A program made the translations under genes and the position numbers. Below the pieces are notes generated by a model, which was not told where the DNA came from, did no database searches, and was given only the letters and a program-made list of their open reading frames with translations. Positions 36,934 to 45,430 of a stretch of 64,000 bases of DNA are shown in pieces. The stretch's first letter is position 1. Every line of letters begins with the position of its first letter. The stretch covers positions 1,922,001 to 1,986,000 of the forward strand of contig NZ_CP059851.1 of assembly GCF_014117445.1 (NCBI RefSeq). The letters run 5' to 3'. This DNA comes from Sandaracinobacteroides saxicola. Lineage in GTDB: Bacteria; Pseudomonadota; Alphaproteobacteria; Sphingomonadales; Sphingomonadaceae.

Positions 36934-38333
36934 AACCCGTGCTTTTCCATGCGGCGATACAGCGACGCCCGCGTCAGCCCCAACTCGCCCGCCGCCAGCG
37001 AGATGTTGTAGCCATGCTTCTTCAGCGCCGCCTCGATCATCCGCCGCTCCGCCCGGTCCAGGTTCAGATCCCCCTCGGCCACCGGCGCCACCGGCGCCCG
37101 CGCCACCGCCGCTGCCAGCGCAAAATCGGACAGCGCAAAGGCGTCCCCCGTCGCCAGGATCACCGCCCGCTCCGCCACATGCCGCAGTTCGCGCACATTG
37201 CCCGGCCAGTCATGCGCGCACAGCGCCGCCAGCACATCCGCCGGCAGCGGCCGCTCCGCCCGCCCATATTTGCGCGCGAACAGCGGCAGATAATGCGCCA
37301 GCAACCCCGGCACATCCTCGCGTCTTGCCCGCAAGGGCGGCACTTGAATCGTCACCGTGTTCAACCGGAACAGCAGGTCGGGGCGGAAACGGGCCTCGTC
37401 GTTCAGCGCCGCCTGTCCGGCATTGGTCGCCGCCACCACCCGCACATCGATCGCCACCGCCCGGTTGCTCCCCACCGGCGTTACCTGCCGCTGCTCCAGC
37501 GCGGTCAGCAGCTTGGGTTGCAGGTGCAGCGGCAGGTTGCCGATCTCGTCCAGGAACAGCGTGCCGCCATCCGCCGCCTGCAACCGGCCGATCCGGTCCG
37601 CCTTGGCATCGGTGAACGCCCCCTTCAGATGGCCGAACAGCTCGCTGTCGAACAGGCTCTCCGCCACCGCCCCCAGGTCGACCGACACCAGCGCCCGCGC
37701 CGCCCGCCCCGATCGCGCATGGATCTCCCGCGCCACCAGCTCCTTGCCCGTGCCATTCTCCCCCAGGATCAGCACATTGGCATCGGTCGGCGCCGCCCGC
37801 TCGATCAGGGAGAGCACTTCCCGCATCGCCGCCGAATGTCCCAGCAGCGGCGTTTCCCGCGCTGGCGCCGCCGCCACCGCGGTGCGCTGCCGCTCGGTCG
37901 CCGCCTCCCGCCGGCTCGCCCCCAGCGCCGCCGCGGTCTTCACGCTCGCCACCAGCCGCTCATTCACCCAGGGCTTGCTGACGAAATCCGTCGCCCCGCG
38001 CTTCATCGCCTCCACCGCGATGTTCACCCCGCCATGGGCGGTGATCACCAGCACCACCGCCTCGGGCGCCGCCGCCTTCAGCGCCTCCAGCGCGCGGAAT
38101 CCCTCCTGCCCGCTGGTGCTGCCGCGCGAATAGTTCATGTCCAGCAGCACCACGTCCGGCCGATGCCGCGCGTAAAGCGCCGGCAGCCCGTCCGCGCTCT
38201 CCGCCGTCACGATCTCCGACGCATGCGCGCGCAGCGCCAGCCGCGCCGACAACAGCACATCCCGGTCGTCATCCACAATCAGCAGGCTCGGCCGCGTCTC
38301 CAACCACCCCTCCCACTGTCCGGAAACGGACAT
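36930..38333 (-). CDS. Sigma-54-dependent response regulator
   Basis: A 467-residue NtrC-type activator: a receiver domain with acidic pocket IVDDDRD and phospho-aspartate 65 in VVLLDMNYS, an AAA+ domain with Walker A LILGENGTGKELVAR, a GAFTDA loop (variant of GAFTGA, contacting sigma-54), Walker B GGTLFLDEIG and WPGNVRELRHV, then a Fis-type helix-turn-helix (AAGELGLTRASLYRRM). The start is ATG 38333. Two palindromic sites and a -24/-12 promoter lie just upstream on the other strand. The first site overlaps its own start codon, so it probably controls itself too. Confidence 0.93.
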   Translation of the reverse strand: MSVSGQWEGWLETRPSLLIVDDDRDVLLSARLALRAHASEIVTAESADGLPALYARHRPDVVLLDMNYSRGSTSGQEGFRALEALKAAAPEAVVLVITAHGGVNIAVEAMKRGATDFVSKPWVNERLVASVKTAAALGASRREAATERQRTAVAAAPARETPLLGHSAAMREVLSLIERAAPTDANVLILGENGTGKELVAREIHARSGRAARALVSVDLGAVAESLFDSELFGHLKGAFTDAKADRIGRLQAADGGTLFLDEIGNLPLHLQPKLLTALEQRQVTPVGSNRAVAIDVRVVAATNAGQAALNDEARFRPDLLFRLNTVTIQVPPLRARREDVPGLLAHYLPLFARKYGRAERPLPADVLAALCAHDWPGNVRELRHVAERAVILATGDAFALSDFALAAAVARAPVAPVAEGDLNLDRAERRMIEAALKKHGYNISLAAGELGLTRASLYRRMEKHGL

Positions 38334-38355
38334 CACCACTGTTCGATAGCGGACA
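38317..38355. promoter_or_regulatory. Two tandem palindromic enhancer sites for the sigma-54 activator
   Basis: Site 1 is TGTCCG-GAAA-CGGACA (38317-38332) and site 2 is TGTTCG-ATAG-CGGACA (38340-38355). Their centres are 23 bases apart. They lie about 65-100 bases before the -24 box at 38420, the usual place for upstream activator sites. Site 1 overlaps the activator start codon. Confidence 0.75.
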
Positions 38356-38419
38356 CCGGTCGCTGCGTCCATCCACCACTGGATCCATTTTTACCAATGA
38401 TATCAACGGTCATGCCACC

Positions 38420-38435
38420 TGGCACGCCCCCTGCA
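38420..38435 (+). promoter_or_regulatory. Sigma-54 promoter (-24/-12) of the urcA-efflux operon
   Basis: The sequence TGGCACGCCCCCTGCA matches TGGCACG-N4-TTGCA with one base off and the correct spacing of the GG and GC pairs. It lies 53 bases before the urcA ATG, which has AAAGGAG as ribosome site. Confidence 0.8.
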
Positions 38436-38488
38436 TCACCATTGGCATCAGGGCACCTCCCCACCCTGACGATTGAAAGGAGCATCCC

Positions 38489-38848
38489 ATGTCCACCCCC
38501 CTCCCCCGCACGCTCATCAGCGCCACGTTGGCGCTCGCCGCCACCGGCCTCACCCTGATCGCCACTGCCGGGCCGGTGAGTGCCGCCAGCATCGCCCCCA
38601 GCATCAATGTCCGCACCGGTGACCTCAACCTTGCCTCGCCCGCCGGTCAGGCCACCCTCCACAACCGGCTGCGCCAGGCCGCCCGCAGCCTGTGCGACGT
38701 CAACGGCCCCGCCCCGGTCGCACAGCGCCAGGCCGCCGCCCGCTGCGCGCGCGAAACCCTCGCCGGGCTCGCTCCCCAGGTTCAGGCGCGCATTGAGGCC
38801 GCCACAAAGACCCAGCTCGTGTCCGCCACATCCAGTCCGGCGGCATGA
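38489..38848 (+). CDS. UrcA-family secreted protein
   Basis: A 119-residue protein with a signal peptide (ATLALAATGLTLIATAGPVSA). The mature part has VRTGDLNLASPAGQATLHNRLRQAARSLC, the UrcA pattern of a short strand followed by an S-P-x-G turn and helix, with two cysteines (SLCDVNG and AARCARE) likely in a disulfide. UrcA proteins are small periplasmic proteins of unknown function common in Alphaproteobacteria. It is the first gene after a sigma-54 promoter, ahead of efflux genes, so it may be a stress-response component of the same regulon. Confidence 0.8.
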   Translation: MSTPLPRTLISATLALAATGLTLIATAGPVSAASIAPSINVRTGDLNLASPAGQATLHNRLRQAARSLCDVNGPAPVAQRQAAARCARETLAGLAPQVQARIEAATKTQLVSATSSPAA

Positions 38849-38897
38849 GCGCATTCCGGAAAAGTGTGACGCGGTTTTCCGATCAGAATGCGCGATC
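38847..38897. repeat. Alphaproteobacterial palindromic repeat, copy 2
   Basis: Outer arms GCGCATTC (38849-38856) and GAATGCGC (38886-38893) with inner CGGAAAA/TTTTCCG. The urcA stop codon is at its left edge. The outer pairs differ from the copy at 46195 in a compensatory way (TTC/GAA against TCG/CGA). Confidence 0.75.
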
Positions 38898-39017
38898 ACA
38901 AAATCCAGGCGGTCATTATCTGTCCAGCCGAATGACGACCTGCTGACTGGCTGCGGCGTGCAACGAATCCCCCTCTCGCCCGCACGTCGCAGCCTCCTTT
39001 CTTCCCCAGGAACCCGC

Positions 39018-40313
39018 ATGATGGCCGTCCTGAAGCTCGAACGTCCCGCCCCGCCGCCGCCCGGCATAGACCGCGTCATCACCCCCCGCCGCTTCTCCCG
39101 CCGCCTGCGCATCGCCGCTCTCGCCGCGGCCGCCCTCCTCGCCGTCGCCGCCGCCGCGCTCTTCATCAACCGCAGCAGCAACAGCATCACCCTCCCCCTC
39201 AGCCGGGTCAGCATCGCCCCCGTCACCGCCGGCACCTTCGACGACTATATCCCCCTGCGCGCCCGCGTGACTCCCTCACTCACCGTCTATCTCGACGCCG
39301 TCGAAGGCGGTCGCATCGACCGGCTGCTGGTGGAGGACGGCGCCACCGTGAAACGCGGCCAGCCGCTCGCCATCCTCTCCAACGCCACGCTGCAACTCGA
39401 TGTCATCGCGCGGGAGGCCGACGTCAGCCAGCAGCTCAACAACCTGCGCACCCAGGAACTGGCGCTGGAACGCAGCCGCCTGGAAAACCGCCGCAACCTT
39501 TCCGAAGTGGACTGGCAGGCCCGCAAGCTCGCCCGCCAGCTCGAACGCGACCGGGCGCTGGCCGCGCAGGGCTGGGTGTCGAAAAAGGCACTCGCGGACA
39601 GCCAGGACGAATATGACTATTACACCCGCCGCCGCACCCTCACGCTGGAAAGCCTGGCCACCGAGGAACGGCTGCAGGGCAGCCAGCTCGCCCAGCTTCG
39701 CACCTCCGGCGCGCAGCTGCTCGCCAACCTCCGCCTTGCGCGCGCCAGCCTCGATGCGCTCACCATCCGCGCCCCTGTCGATGGCCTGCTCAGCGGCTTC
39801 TCCATCCAGGTCGGCCAGAGCCTCGACCGCGGCGAGCGCCTGGGCCAGGTGGACAGCGCCGGCCGCCACAAACTCGTCGCCGACATCGACGAATATTGGC
39901 TCGGCCGGGTCCAGGTCGGCCAGCCGGTGACGCTCGACGACGGCACCCGCCTCGCCGTCGCCAAACTCTACCCGCAGGTGAAGAACGGCAGCTTCACCGC
40001 CGACCTCCGCTTCACCGGCGCCGAACCCGCCCGCCTGCAACGCGGCCAGACGCTGCCCGCCCGCCTGACGCTGGGCGACCCCAGCCGCGCGCTGCTGCTC
40101 CCCGCCGGCGCCTTCCTCACCGACGGCAACGGCAGCTTCGCCTTCGTGCTGGACAGCGCCGACAGCGCCGTCCGCCGCCCCATCCGCCTCGGCCGCCGCA
40201 ATGCCGATCAGGTGGAGGTGCTGGGCGGCCTCGCCCCCGGTGACCGCGTCATCGTCTCCGCCTACACCGGTTTCGCGGACAAGGACCGGATCTCGCTCGA
40301 AAAGGACCAATGA
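39018..40313 (+). CDS. Periplasmic adaptor of an efflux system (HlyD/MacA-like)
   Basis: A 431-residue membrane-fusion protein. It has a short cytoplasmic N-terminus, one transmembrane helix (IAALAAAALLAVAAAALFI), a lipoyl half (GRIDRLLVEDGATVKRGQPLAIL), a long coiled coil (to about residue 240), the second lipoyl half (LTIRAPVDGLLSGFSIQVGQSLDRGE), and beta-barrel and proximal domains (ALLLPAGAFLTDGNGSFAFVL). It would link the ABC permease to an outer-membrane channel. AGGA precedes ATG 39018. Its stop overlaps the ATPase start. Confidence 0.88.
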   Translation: MMAVLKLERPAPPPPGIDRVITPRRFSRRLRIAALAAAALLAVAAAALFINRSSNSITLPLSRVSIAPVTAGTFDDYIPLRARVTPSLTVYLDAVEGGRIDRLLVEDGATVKRGQPLAILSNATLQLDVIAREADVSQQLNNLRTQELALERSRLENRRNLSEVDWQARKLARQLERDRALAAQGWVSKKALADSQDEYDYYTRRRTLTLESLATEERLQGSQLAQLRTSGAQLLANLRLARASLDALTIRAPVDGLLSGFSIQVGQSLDRGERLGQVDSAGRHKLVADIDEYWLGRVQVGQPVTLDDGTRLAVAKLYPQVKNGSFTADLRFTGAEPARLQRGQTLPARLTLGDPSRALLLPAGAFLTDGNGSFAFVLDSADSAVRRPIRLGRRNADQVEVLGGLAPGDRVIVSAYTGFADKDRISLEKDQ

Positions 40314-40993
40314 TGCTGACGCTCGACCGCCTCACCAAAAGCTACCGCACCGACACCATCGAGACGACCGCGCTCAACGCCATCGACCTCCACATCGCAA
40401 AGGGCGAATTCGTCGCCATCATGGGGCCGTCCGGCTGCGGCAAGTCCACGCTCCTGAACATCATCGGCCTGCTCGATCGCGCCACCGCCGGCCACTACCG
40501 GTTCGAAGGCACCGAAACCACCGCGCTCTCCGAAGCGGCGCTCACCGACCTCAGGAAACGCCGCATCGGCTTCATCTTCCAGAGCTTCAACCTGATCGAC
40601 GAGCTGACCGTGCGCGAGAATGTCGAACTCGCGCTGCTCTACCACGCCATTCCCTCGGCCGAGCGCCGCACCCGCGTCGATGCCGTGCTCGACCGTGTCG
40701 GCATCGCCCACCGCGCCCGCCACCGCCCCAGCCAGCTCTCCGGCGGCCAGCAGCAGCGCGTCGCCGTCGCCCGCGCGCTGGTCGCCAGCCCGCCGCTGAT
40801 CCTCGCCGACGAACCCACCGGCAACCTCGACACCGCGCATGGCGAGGAAGTGATGCGCATGCTCCGCAGCCTCAACCAGGAAGGTTCCACCATCGTCATG
40901 GTCACCCACTCCCCCGCCCACGCCGATTACGCCGGCCGCGTCGTCAACATGCTCGACGGCCGCATCCTCACCGAACGCCAGCGCGCCGCTTAA
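40310..40993 (+). CDS. ABC transporter ATPase (MacB/LolD type)
   Basis: A 227-residue ATPase with Walker [14 protein letters not shown]-loop [14 protein letters not shown], signature [15 protein letters not shown], Walker [13 protein letters not shown] and H-loop VMVTHSP. The FQSFNLID segment is typical of the MacB/LolD/FtsE group that drives mechanotransmission rather than direct transport. It is coupled to the adaptor gene and followed, after a REP-like repeat, by the FtsX-type permease. Confidence 0.93.
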   Translation: MMLTLDRLTKSYRTDTIETTALNAIDLHIAKGEFVAIMGPSGCGKSTLLNIIGLLDRATAGHYRFEGTETTALSEAALTDLRKRRIGFIFQSFNLIDELTVRENVELALLYHAIPSAERRTRVDAVLDRVGIAHRARHRPSQLSGGQQQRVAVARALVASPPLILADEPTGNLDTAHGEEVMRMLRSLNQEGSTIVMVTHSPAHADYAGRVVNMLDGRILTERQRAA

Positions 40994-41090
40994 CCCCTCT
41001 CCCGCTTGTCCGGGGTCCCCATGAACTTGTTCATGGGGCGGCTCGGGAGAGGCGAGTCGCGCGCCAGCGCGCCGGGTGAGGGTGATCCCC
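40994..41090. repeat. REP-like intergenic repeat between ATPase and permease genes
   Basis: Contains CCCCTCTCCC ... GGGAGAGGCGAGTCGCGCGCCAGCGCGCCGGGTGAGGG plus an inner hairpin CCCCATGAAC/GTTCATGGGG. It splits an otherwise compact operon and could lower expression of the distal permease gene. Confidence 0.6.
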
Positions 41091-41126
41091 AACCCAACGC
41101 CAGCAGACCAAAGCAAGGACCGACCA

Positions 41127-43625
41127 ATGTTCCGCAACTACCTCACCGTCGGCATCCGGGCGCTGGCCGCCAACCCCACCTACGCCGCGCTCAACATCGT
41201 CGGCCTGGCGATCGGCATGGCGGCCTGCCTCATCCTCCTGCTCTTCGTCCGCTACGAGATCAGCTTCGACCGCTGGCTCCCCGGCCACGAAAACGCCTAT
41301 CAGGTGCAGACCATCTCGCTGCCGCGCGATTCCAGCCCCGGCGAGGCGATGCAGATGTCCGCCTATGTCGTCGGCCACAGCCTCGCCAAGGATTTCCCGC
41401 AGATCGAGGCGGTGTCCTACGCCGGTCTCGCCAACCCCGTCATCCTGCAGGACGGGAAGGCCAGCACAACCGTCCTGCTCGAGGTCGAGGCCCCCTTCCT
41501 CTCCATCATCCGCCTGCCGCTGCTGCATGGCGATCCGCCCACCGCGCTCCGCAACCCCAACACCATGCTGCTCAGCGAAGCCGAGGCGATCAGGCGCTTC
41601 GGCCGCAGCGACATCCTCGGCAAGACCCTCACCCTCGTCCGCTCCGGCAGGGAACGCGATTATCGCATCACCGGCGTCTATCGCGACATCCCGAAAAACA
41701 GCCACATCAAGACCGAGATGATCGTCCGCTTCAACCCGGACGACGTCGCCAGCCAGCCCGACCAGCTCACTCGTTACGGCTGGAACAGCGGCTACAACTA
41801 TCTACGCCTGCGGCCCGGCACCGACATCGCCGCCATTCACGCCGCCATGCCCGCCTGGGAAAAGCGCAACATCCCCGACGACAATTTCGGCACCGTCCGC
41901 ACCAACGAGGGCGACCTGCAGGACTGGCGCCTCACCCCCATCGCCGACATCCACCTGGGGGAGGCACAGGCCGCCGCCATGACCCCCGGCAACGACCCGC
42001 GCACCATCGCCACCTTCGCCATCGTCGCGCTCCTCATCCTCGCCATGGCAGCGGTCAACTTCACCAACCTCGCCACCGCCCGCGCCGGGCAGCGCGCCCG
42101 CGAAGTCGCGCTCAGGAAGGTGCTCGGCGCCAGCCGCGGGCAGTTGATCGCGCAGTTCCTCGGCGAATCCATCCTCATCGCCACGCTGGCCATGCTGCTC
42201 GGCCTGGCGCTCGCCGAGCTGCTGCTGCCGCTGATCGCCGATTTCCTGAAGGCCGACCTGACCCTCAGCTATCTCGGCCCGGACGGCATCGCGCTCCCCA
42301 TCCTCGTCCTCATCCTCCTCGTCGGCGTCGCCGGCGGCCTCTACCCCGCCCTCATCCTGTCCCGCTTCGCGCCCGCCGCCACGCTGAAGGCGAACCGCAG
42401 CGCCTCCGGTCCCGAAGGCTCGGGCCGCCTGCGCCAGGCGCTCGTCGTGGCGCAATTCGCCGTCGGCATCGGCCTTGTCATATGCACCGGCGTCATCGCC
42501 GCCCAGACCTGGCACGCCCGCAGCCTCGACCCCGGCTACAACCGCGGCGGGCTGCTCCAGGTCGATGGCATGGCACGCAAGCAGATCGAGCCCGTCGCCG
42601 AAACCCTGGTCAACGCCGTCGCCGCCATCCCCGGCGTGCAGGGTGTCGGCCGCACCATGATCGGCGTCGATACCGGCAGCAAGATCAACACGTCCGTGCA
42701 GGTCCCCGGTCGCGCCGAACCGATCATGATCGGCAGCTACGGCGTCGACACCGGCTTCTTCCGCACCATGGGCATCCGCCTCATCGCAGGCCGCGGCTTC
42801 GACCCGAACAACGCAAGGGACGATGTCCAGACCCCCACGCCCGAAGTGCCGGCCCTGGAGCAGGCGCTCGCCGCGCGCGGCGCCAATGTCGTCGTCAACG
42901 CGCTGGCGGCGCAGCGCCTCGGCTTCGCCACGCCGGCCGCCGCCATCGGCAAGACCGTGAAACTGGCGCTGGTCCGCGACATCTACGGCCCTGTCGCCGT
43001 CACCATCGTCGGCGTCGTGGATGACGTCCGCTACCGCTCGATCCGCGAGCCGCTGGAGCCGATCATCTTCACCTACAACCGCGGCTTCATCAGCACCATG
43101 GTGGTCCGCGTCGATGCCGCCCGCGCCGCCCAGGTCCGCGACCGTATCGAAAGGGTCTGGCGCCGCTACGCCCCCAATGTCCCGTTCGAGGCGAAATTCG
43201 CCGACGACATCGTCTTCGACCTGTACAAGGCCGAGCAGGCCCGCGCCACCATCTTCGCCGCCTTCGCCGGCCTCGCCATCATCGTCGCCTGCCTCGGCCT
43301 GTTCGGCCTCGCCGCCTTCACCGCCGAGCGCCGCACGAAGGAAATCGGCATCCGCAAGGTGCTCGGCGCCCGCGACCGCGACATCGTCCGCCTGCTGGTC
43401 TGGCAGTTCAGCCGGCCCGTCCTCCTCGCCAACCTCCTCGCCTGGCCCGTCGCCTGGTGGCTGATGCGCGGCTGGCTGGACAGCTTCAACGACCGCATCC
43501 CCCTGGGCCCGCACTGGTTCCTCGGCGCCGGGCTGCTCGCCGCCCTCATCGCCGCCGCCACCATCATCACCCACGCCCTGAAGGTCGCCCGCGCCAGCCC
43601 GATCAATGCCCTTCGGTACGAGTAA
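41127..43625 (+). CDS. FtsX/MacB-like ABC transporter permease
   Basis: An 832-residue permease with the duplicated layout: an N-terminal helix and periplasmic MacB_PCD-like domain, three membrane helices around residue 290-400 (VALLILAMAAVNFTNLATA), then a second helix, a second periplasmic domain (about residues 455-690), and three more helices (LAIIVACLGLFGLAAFT, VAWWLM, AGLLAALIAAATII). Coupling motifs RAREVALRKVLGASRGQL and ERRTKEIGIRKVLGARDRD mark both halves. It resembles the large FtsX permeases of two-component-controlled exporters. Start ATG 41127 with AAGGAC upstream. Confidence 0.9.
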   Translation: MFRNYLTVGIRALAANPTYAALNIVGLAIGMAACLILLLFVRYEISFDRWLPGHENAYQVQTISLPRDSSPGEAMQMSAYVVGHSLAKDFPQIEAVSYAGLANPVILQDGKASTTVLLEVEAPFLSIIRLPLLHGDPPTALRNPNTMLLSEAEAIRRFGRSDILGKTLTLVRSGRERDYRITGVYRDIPKNSHIKTEMIVRFNPDDVASQPDQLTRYGWNSGYNYLRLRPGTDIAAIHAAMPAWEKRNIPDDNFGTVRTNEGDLQDWRLTPIADIHLGEAQAAAMTPGNDPRTIATFAIVALLILAMAAVNFTNLATARAGQRAREVALRKVLGASRGQLIAQFLGESILIATLAMLLGLALAELLLPLIADFLKADLTLSYLGPDGIALPILVLILLVGVAGGLYPALILSRFAPAATLKANRSASGPEGSGRLRQALVVAQFAVGIGLVICTGVIAAQTWHARSLDPGYNRGGLLQVDGMARKQIEPVAETLVNAVAAIPGVQGVGRTMIGVDTGSKINTSVQVPGRAEPIMIGSYGVDTGFFRTMGIRLIAGRGFDPNNARDDVQTPTPEVPALEQALAARGANVVVNALAAQRLGFATPAAAIGKTVKLALVRDIYGPVAVTIVGVVDDVRYRSIREPLEPIIFTYNRGFISTMVVRVDAARAAQVRDRIERVWRRYAPNVPFEAKFADDIVFDLYKAEQARATIFAAFAGLAIIVACLGLFGLAAFTAERRTKEIGIRKVLGARDRDIVRLLVWQFSRPVLLANLLAWPVAWWLMRGWLDSFNDRIPLGPHWFLGAGLLAALIAAATIITHALKVARASPINALRYE

Positions 43626-43628
43626 GGC

Positions 43629-43669
43629 TGGACAATCGGGGCGTCATGATATATTAGTGAATATCACTA
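43629..43669 (+). promoter_or_regulatory. Promoter and operator of the second PIN toxin-antitoxin pair
   Basis: A possible -35 TGGACA (43629-43634) and -10 TATATT (43650-43655) precede a perfect palindrome TAGTGA-ATA-TCACTA (43655-43669) just before the antitoxin ATG at 43682. Type II antitoxins commonly bind such sites to shut off their own promoter. The stretch is strikingly AT-rich for this window. Confidence 0.6.
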
Positions 43670-43681
43670 GAAAGCTGCTCC

Positions 43682-43915
43682 ATGGACATCGCCATCACCG
43701 CCACCGACGCCAACCAGCGCTTTTCCGAGGTGCTGCGCGACATTCAGGCCGGCGAGACCTTCATCGTCACCTCCCATGGTCGCCCGGTCGCCCGCCTCCT
43801 GCCCATCGACCATGGCCAGAACCAGACGGCCGCCATTGACCTGCTGCTCGATCACCTCAATACCCTGCCCCCTCGCACCCTTCCCGGCTGGCAGCGAGAC
43901 GAGCTTTACACGTGA
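43682..43915 (+). CDS. Phd/YefM-type antitoxin
   Basis: A 77-residue protein with the Phd/YefM N-terminal fold: ITATDANQRFSEVLRDIQAGETFIVTSHGRPVARLLP, which has the typical FSEVL and the G-x-P-V-A strand. The C-terminal tail (TLPPRTLPGWQRDELYT) is the part expected to cover the toxin active site. It should repress its own promoter at the adjacent palindrome. The stop overlaps the toxin start as GTGA. Confidence 0.85.
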   Translation: MDIAITATDANQRFSEVLRDIQAGETFIVTSHGRPVARLLPIDHGQNQTAAIDLLLDHLNTLPPRTLPGWQRDELYT

Positions 43916-44370
43916 TCCGTCTTGCCTTCGACACCAACATCCTTGCCTATCTGAGCGGCGTGAACCGCCATCCCGACGATCTCGACAAGATCGCTGAAAG
44001 CCGCCGCCTTCTCGCCGCCCTGCGTGGTCGCGCCACGCTCGTTGCACCCGCCCAGGCGCTTGCGGAGCTGTTCGTGGTTCTCACCCGCGCCGGCGCCTCC
44101 CGGGCCGAGACGCGTGAAACAATTCTCCACATCCGCTCTGGCTTTGCGCCCGCCGATACCACCAGCGCCACCCTCGATTCAGCGCTCGACTGCGCGGCCG
44201 CCCACAAGCTGCAACTGTGGGATGCGATCATCCTGACCGCCGCCGCCGAAAGCGGCGCCGTGCTGCTGCTGTCGGAGGACATGCAGTCCGGCTTCCAGTG
44301 GCGAGGAACCACCGTCGTCAATCCGCTGGCCGCCAGGCCCGACCGCCGTCTCGCCGCTCTCTTCGCCTGA
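43912..44370 (+). CDS. PIN-domain ribonuclease toxin (VapC-like)
   Basis: A 152-residue PIN protein. Active-site acids are visible in RLAFDTNILAYLSG, QALAELFVVLTR, KLQLWDAIILTAA and LLLSEDMQSGF, giving the four-acid set of VapC-type RNases. It starts at GTG overlapping the antitoxin stop, the usual coupling of such pairs. The target RNA cannot be predicted. It lies between the efflux operon and moaA, and the pair looks like an accessory insertion. Confidence 0.85.
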   Translation: MIRLAFDTNILAYLSGVNRHPDDLDKIAESRRLLAALRGRATLVAPAQALAELFVVLTRAGASRAETRETILHIRSGFAPADTTSATLDSALDCAAAHKLQLWDAIILTAAAESGAVLLLSEDMQSGFQWRGTTVVNPLAARPDRRLAALFA

Positions 44371-44418
44371 TGCTTCTGACACTTTGACTCGCGCCGCCGC
44401 CGCGCCCACATAGGCGCC

Positions 44419-45426
44419 ATGGCCGCGCCCGCCTCCCGCCCGTTGATCGACGGCTTCGGCCGCCGCATCAGCTATGTCCGCCTCTCCGTCACCGACCGCT
44501 GCGACTTCCGCTGCACCTACTGCATGCCGTCGGACATGACCTTCCTGCCCAAGGCCGACATCCTGACGCTCGAGGAGCTGGCGCTCGTCGCCGAGGCCTT
44601 CATCGCCCGCGGCGTCACCCGCCTGCGCCTCACCGGCGGGGAGCCCCTCGTCCGCCGCGACATGCTCGACCTCGTCCAGCGCCTCGGCCGGCATGTGGGG
44701 AGCGGCCTCGACGAACTCACCCTCACCACCAACGGCAGCCAGCTCGCCCGCTTCGCCGAACCCCTGTTCCGGGCCGGCGTCCGCCGCGTCAACGTCAGCC
44801 TCGACACGCTCGACCCCGCCCGCTTCACCGCCATCACCCGCCGCGGGCAGCTCGCCCCCGTCCTCGACGGCATCGCCGCGGCGAAAGCCGCCGGCCTCGC
44901 CGTCAAGATCAACATGGTCGCCCTCAAAGGCCTGAACGAGGACGAGATCGAAGCCATGCTCGCCTGGTGCGCCCGCGAAGGCCACGCCCTCACCCTCATC
45001 GAAACCATGCCGCTCGGCCAAATCGAGGAAGACCGCACCGACCGCTACCTGCCGCTCTCCGAAATCCGCCGCCGCCTCGAAACCCGCTTCACCCTCACGC
45101 CGCTGACGCAGCGCACCGGCGGCCCCGCCCGCTACCTGCGCATCGAGGAGACCGGCCAGACGCTCGGCCTCATCACCCCCCTCACCCACAATTTCTGCGA
45201 AAGCTGCAACCGCGTCCGCGTCACCGCCACCGGCACGCTCTTCATGTGCCTGGGGCAGGAAGACCGCCTCGACCTGCGCGACCTGCTCCGCCAACACGGC
45301 CCCGCCGCGCTCGACGCCGCGCTCGACCGCGCCATGCAGCTGAAACCCAAAGGCCACGACTTCGTCATCGAACGCCGCGAAGCCGCCCCCGCCGTCGCCC
45401 GCCACATGAGCATGACCGGAGGCTGA
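44419..45426 (+). CDS. moaA: GTP 3',8-cyclase (molybdenum cofactor synthesis)
   Basis: A 335-residue radical-SAM enzyme that makes the first intermediate of molybdopterin synthesis. The N-terminal cluster is CDFRCTYC (cysteines 28, 32, 35), [10 protein letters not shown] follows, and the C-terminal cluster is [19 protein letters not shown]. The protein ends in GG as required. A possible promoter TTGACT-N17-CACATA (44384-44412) places the transcript start near the ATG. There is no room upstream for a Moco riboswitch. No other moa genes are in the window. Confidence 0.94.
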   Translation: MAAPASRPLIDGFGRRISYVRLSVTDRCDFRCTYCMPSDMTFLPKADILTLEELALVAEAFIARGVTRLRLTGGEPLVRRDMLDLVQRLGRHVGSGLDELTLTTNGSQLARFAEPLFRAGVRRVNVSLDTLDPARFTAITRRGQLAPVLDGIAAAKAAGLAVKINMVALKGLNEDEIEAMLAWCAREGHALTLIETMPLGQIEEDRTDRYLPLSEIRRRLETRFTLTPLTQRTGGPARYLRIEETGQTLGLITPLTHNFCESCNRVRVTATGTLFMCLGQEDRLDLRDLLRQHGPAALDAALDRAMQLKPKGHDFVIERREAAPAVARHMSMTGG

Positions 45427-45430
45427 GCGC

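Noticed and set aside
38948-38962. A second -24/-12-like sequence, TGGCTGCGGCGTGCA, before the adaptor gene
   Set aside because: The spacing between the GG and GC pairs is one base too short for sigma-54, so it was not called a promoter.
44371-44418. Search for a Moco riboswitch before moaA
   Set aside because: Only 48 bases separate moaA from the toxin gene, too few for the known fold, and a promoter-like sequence occupies them.
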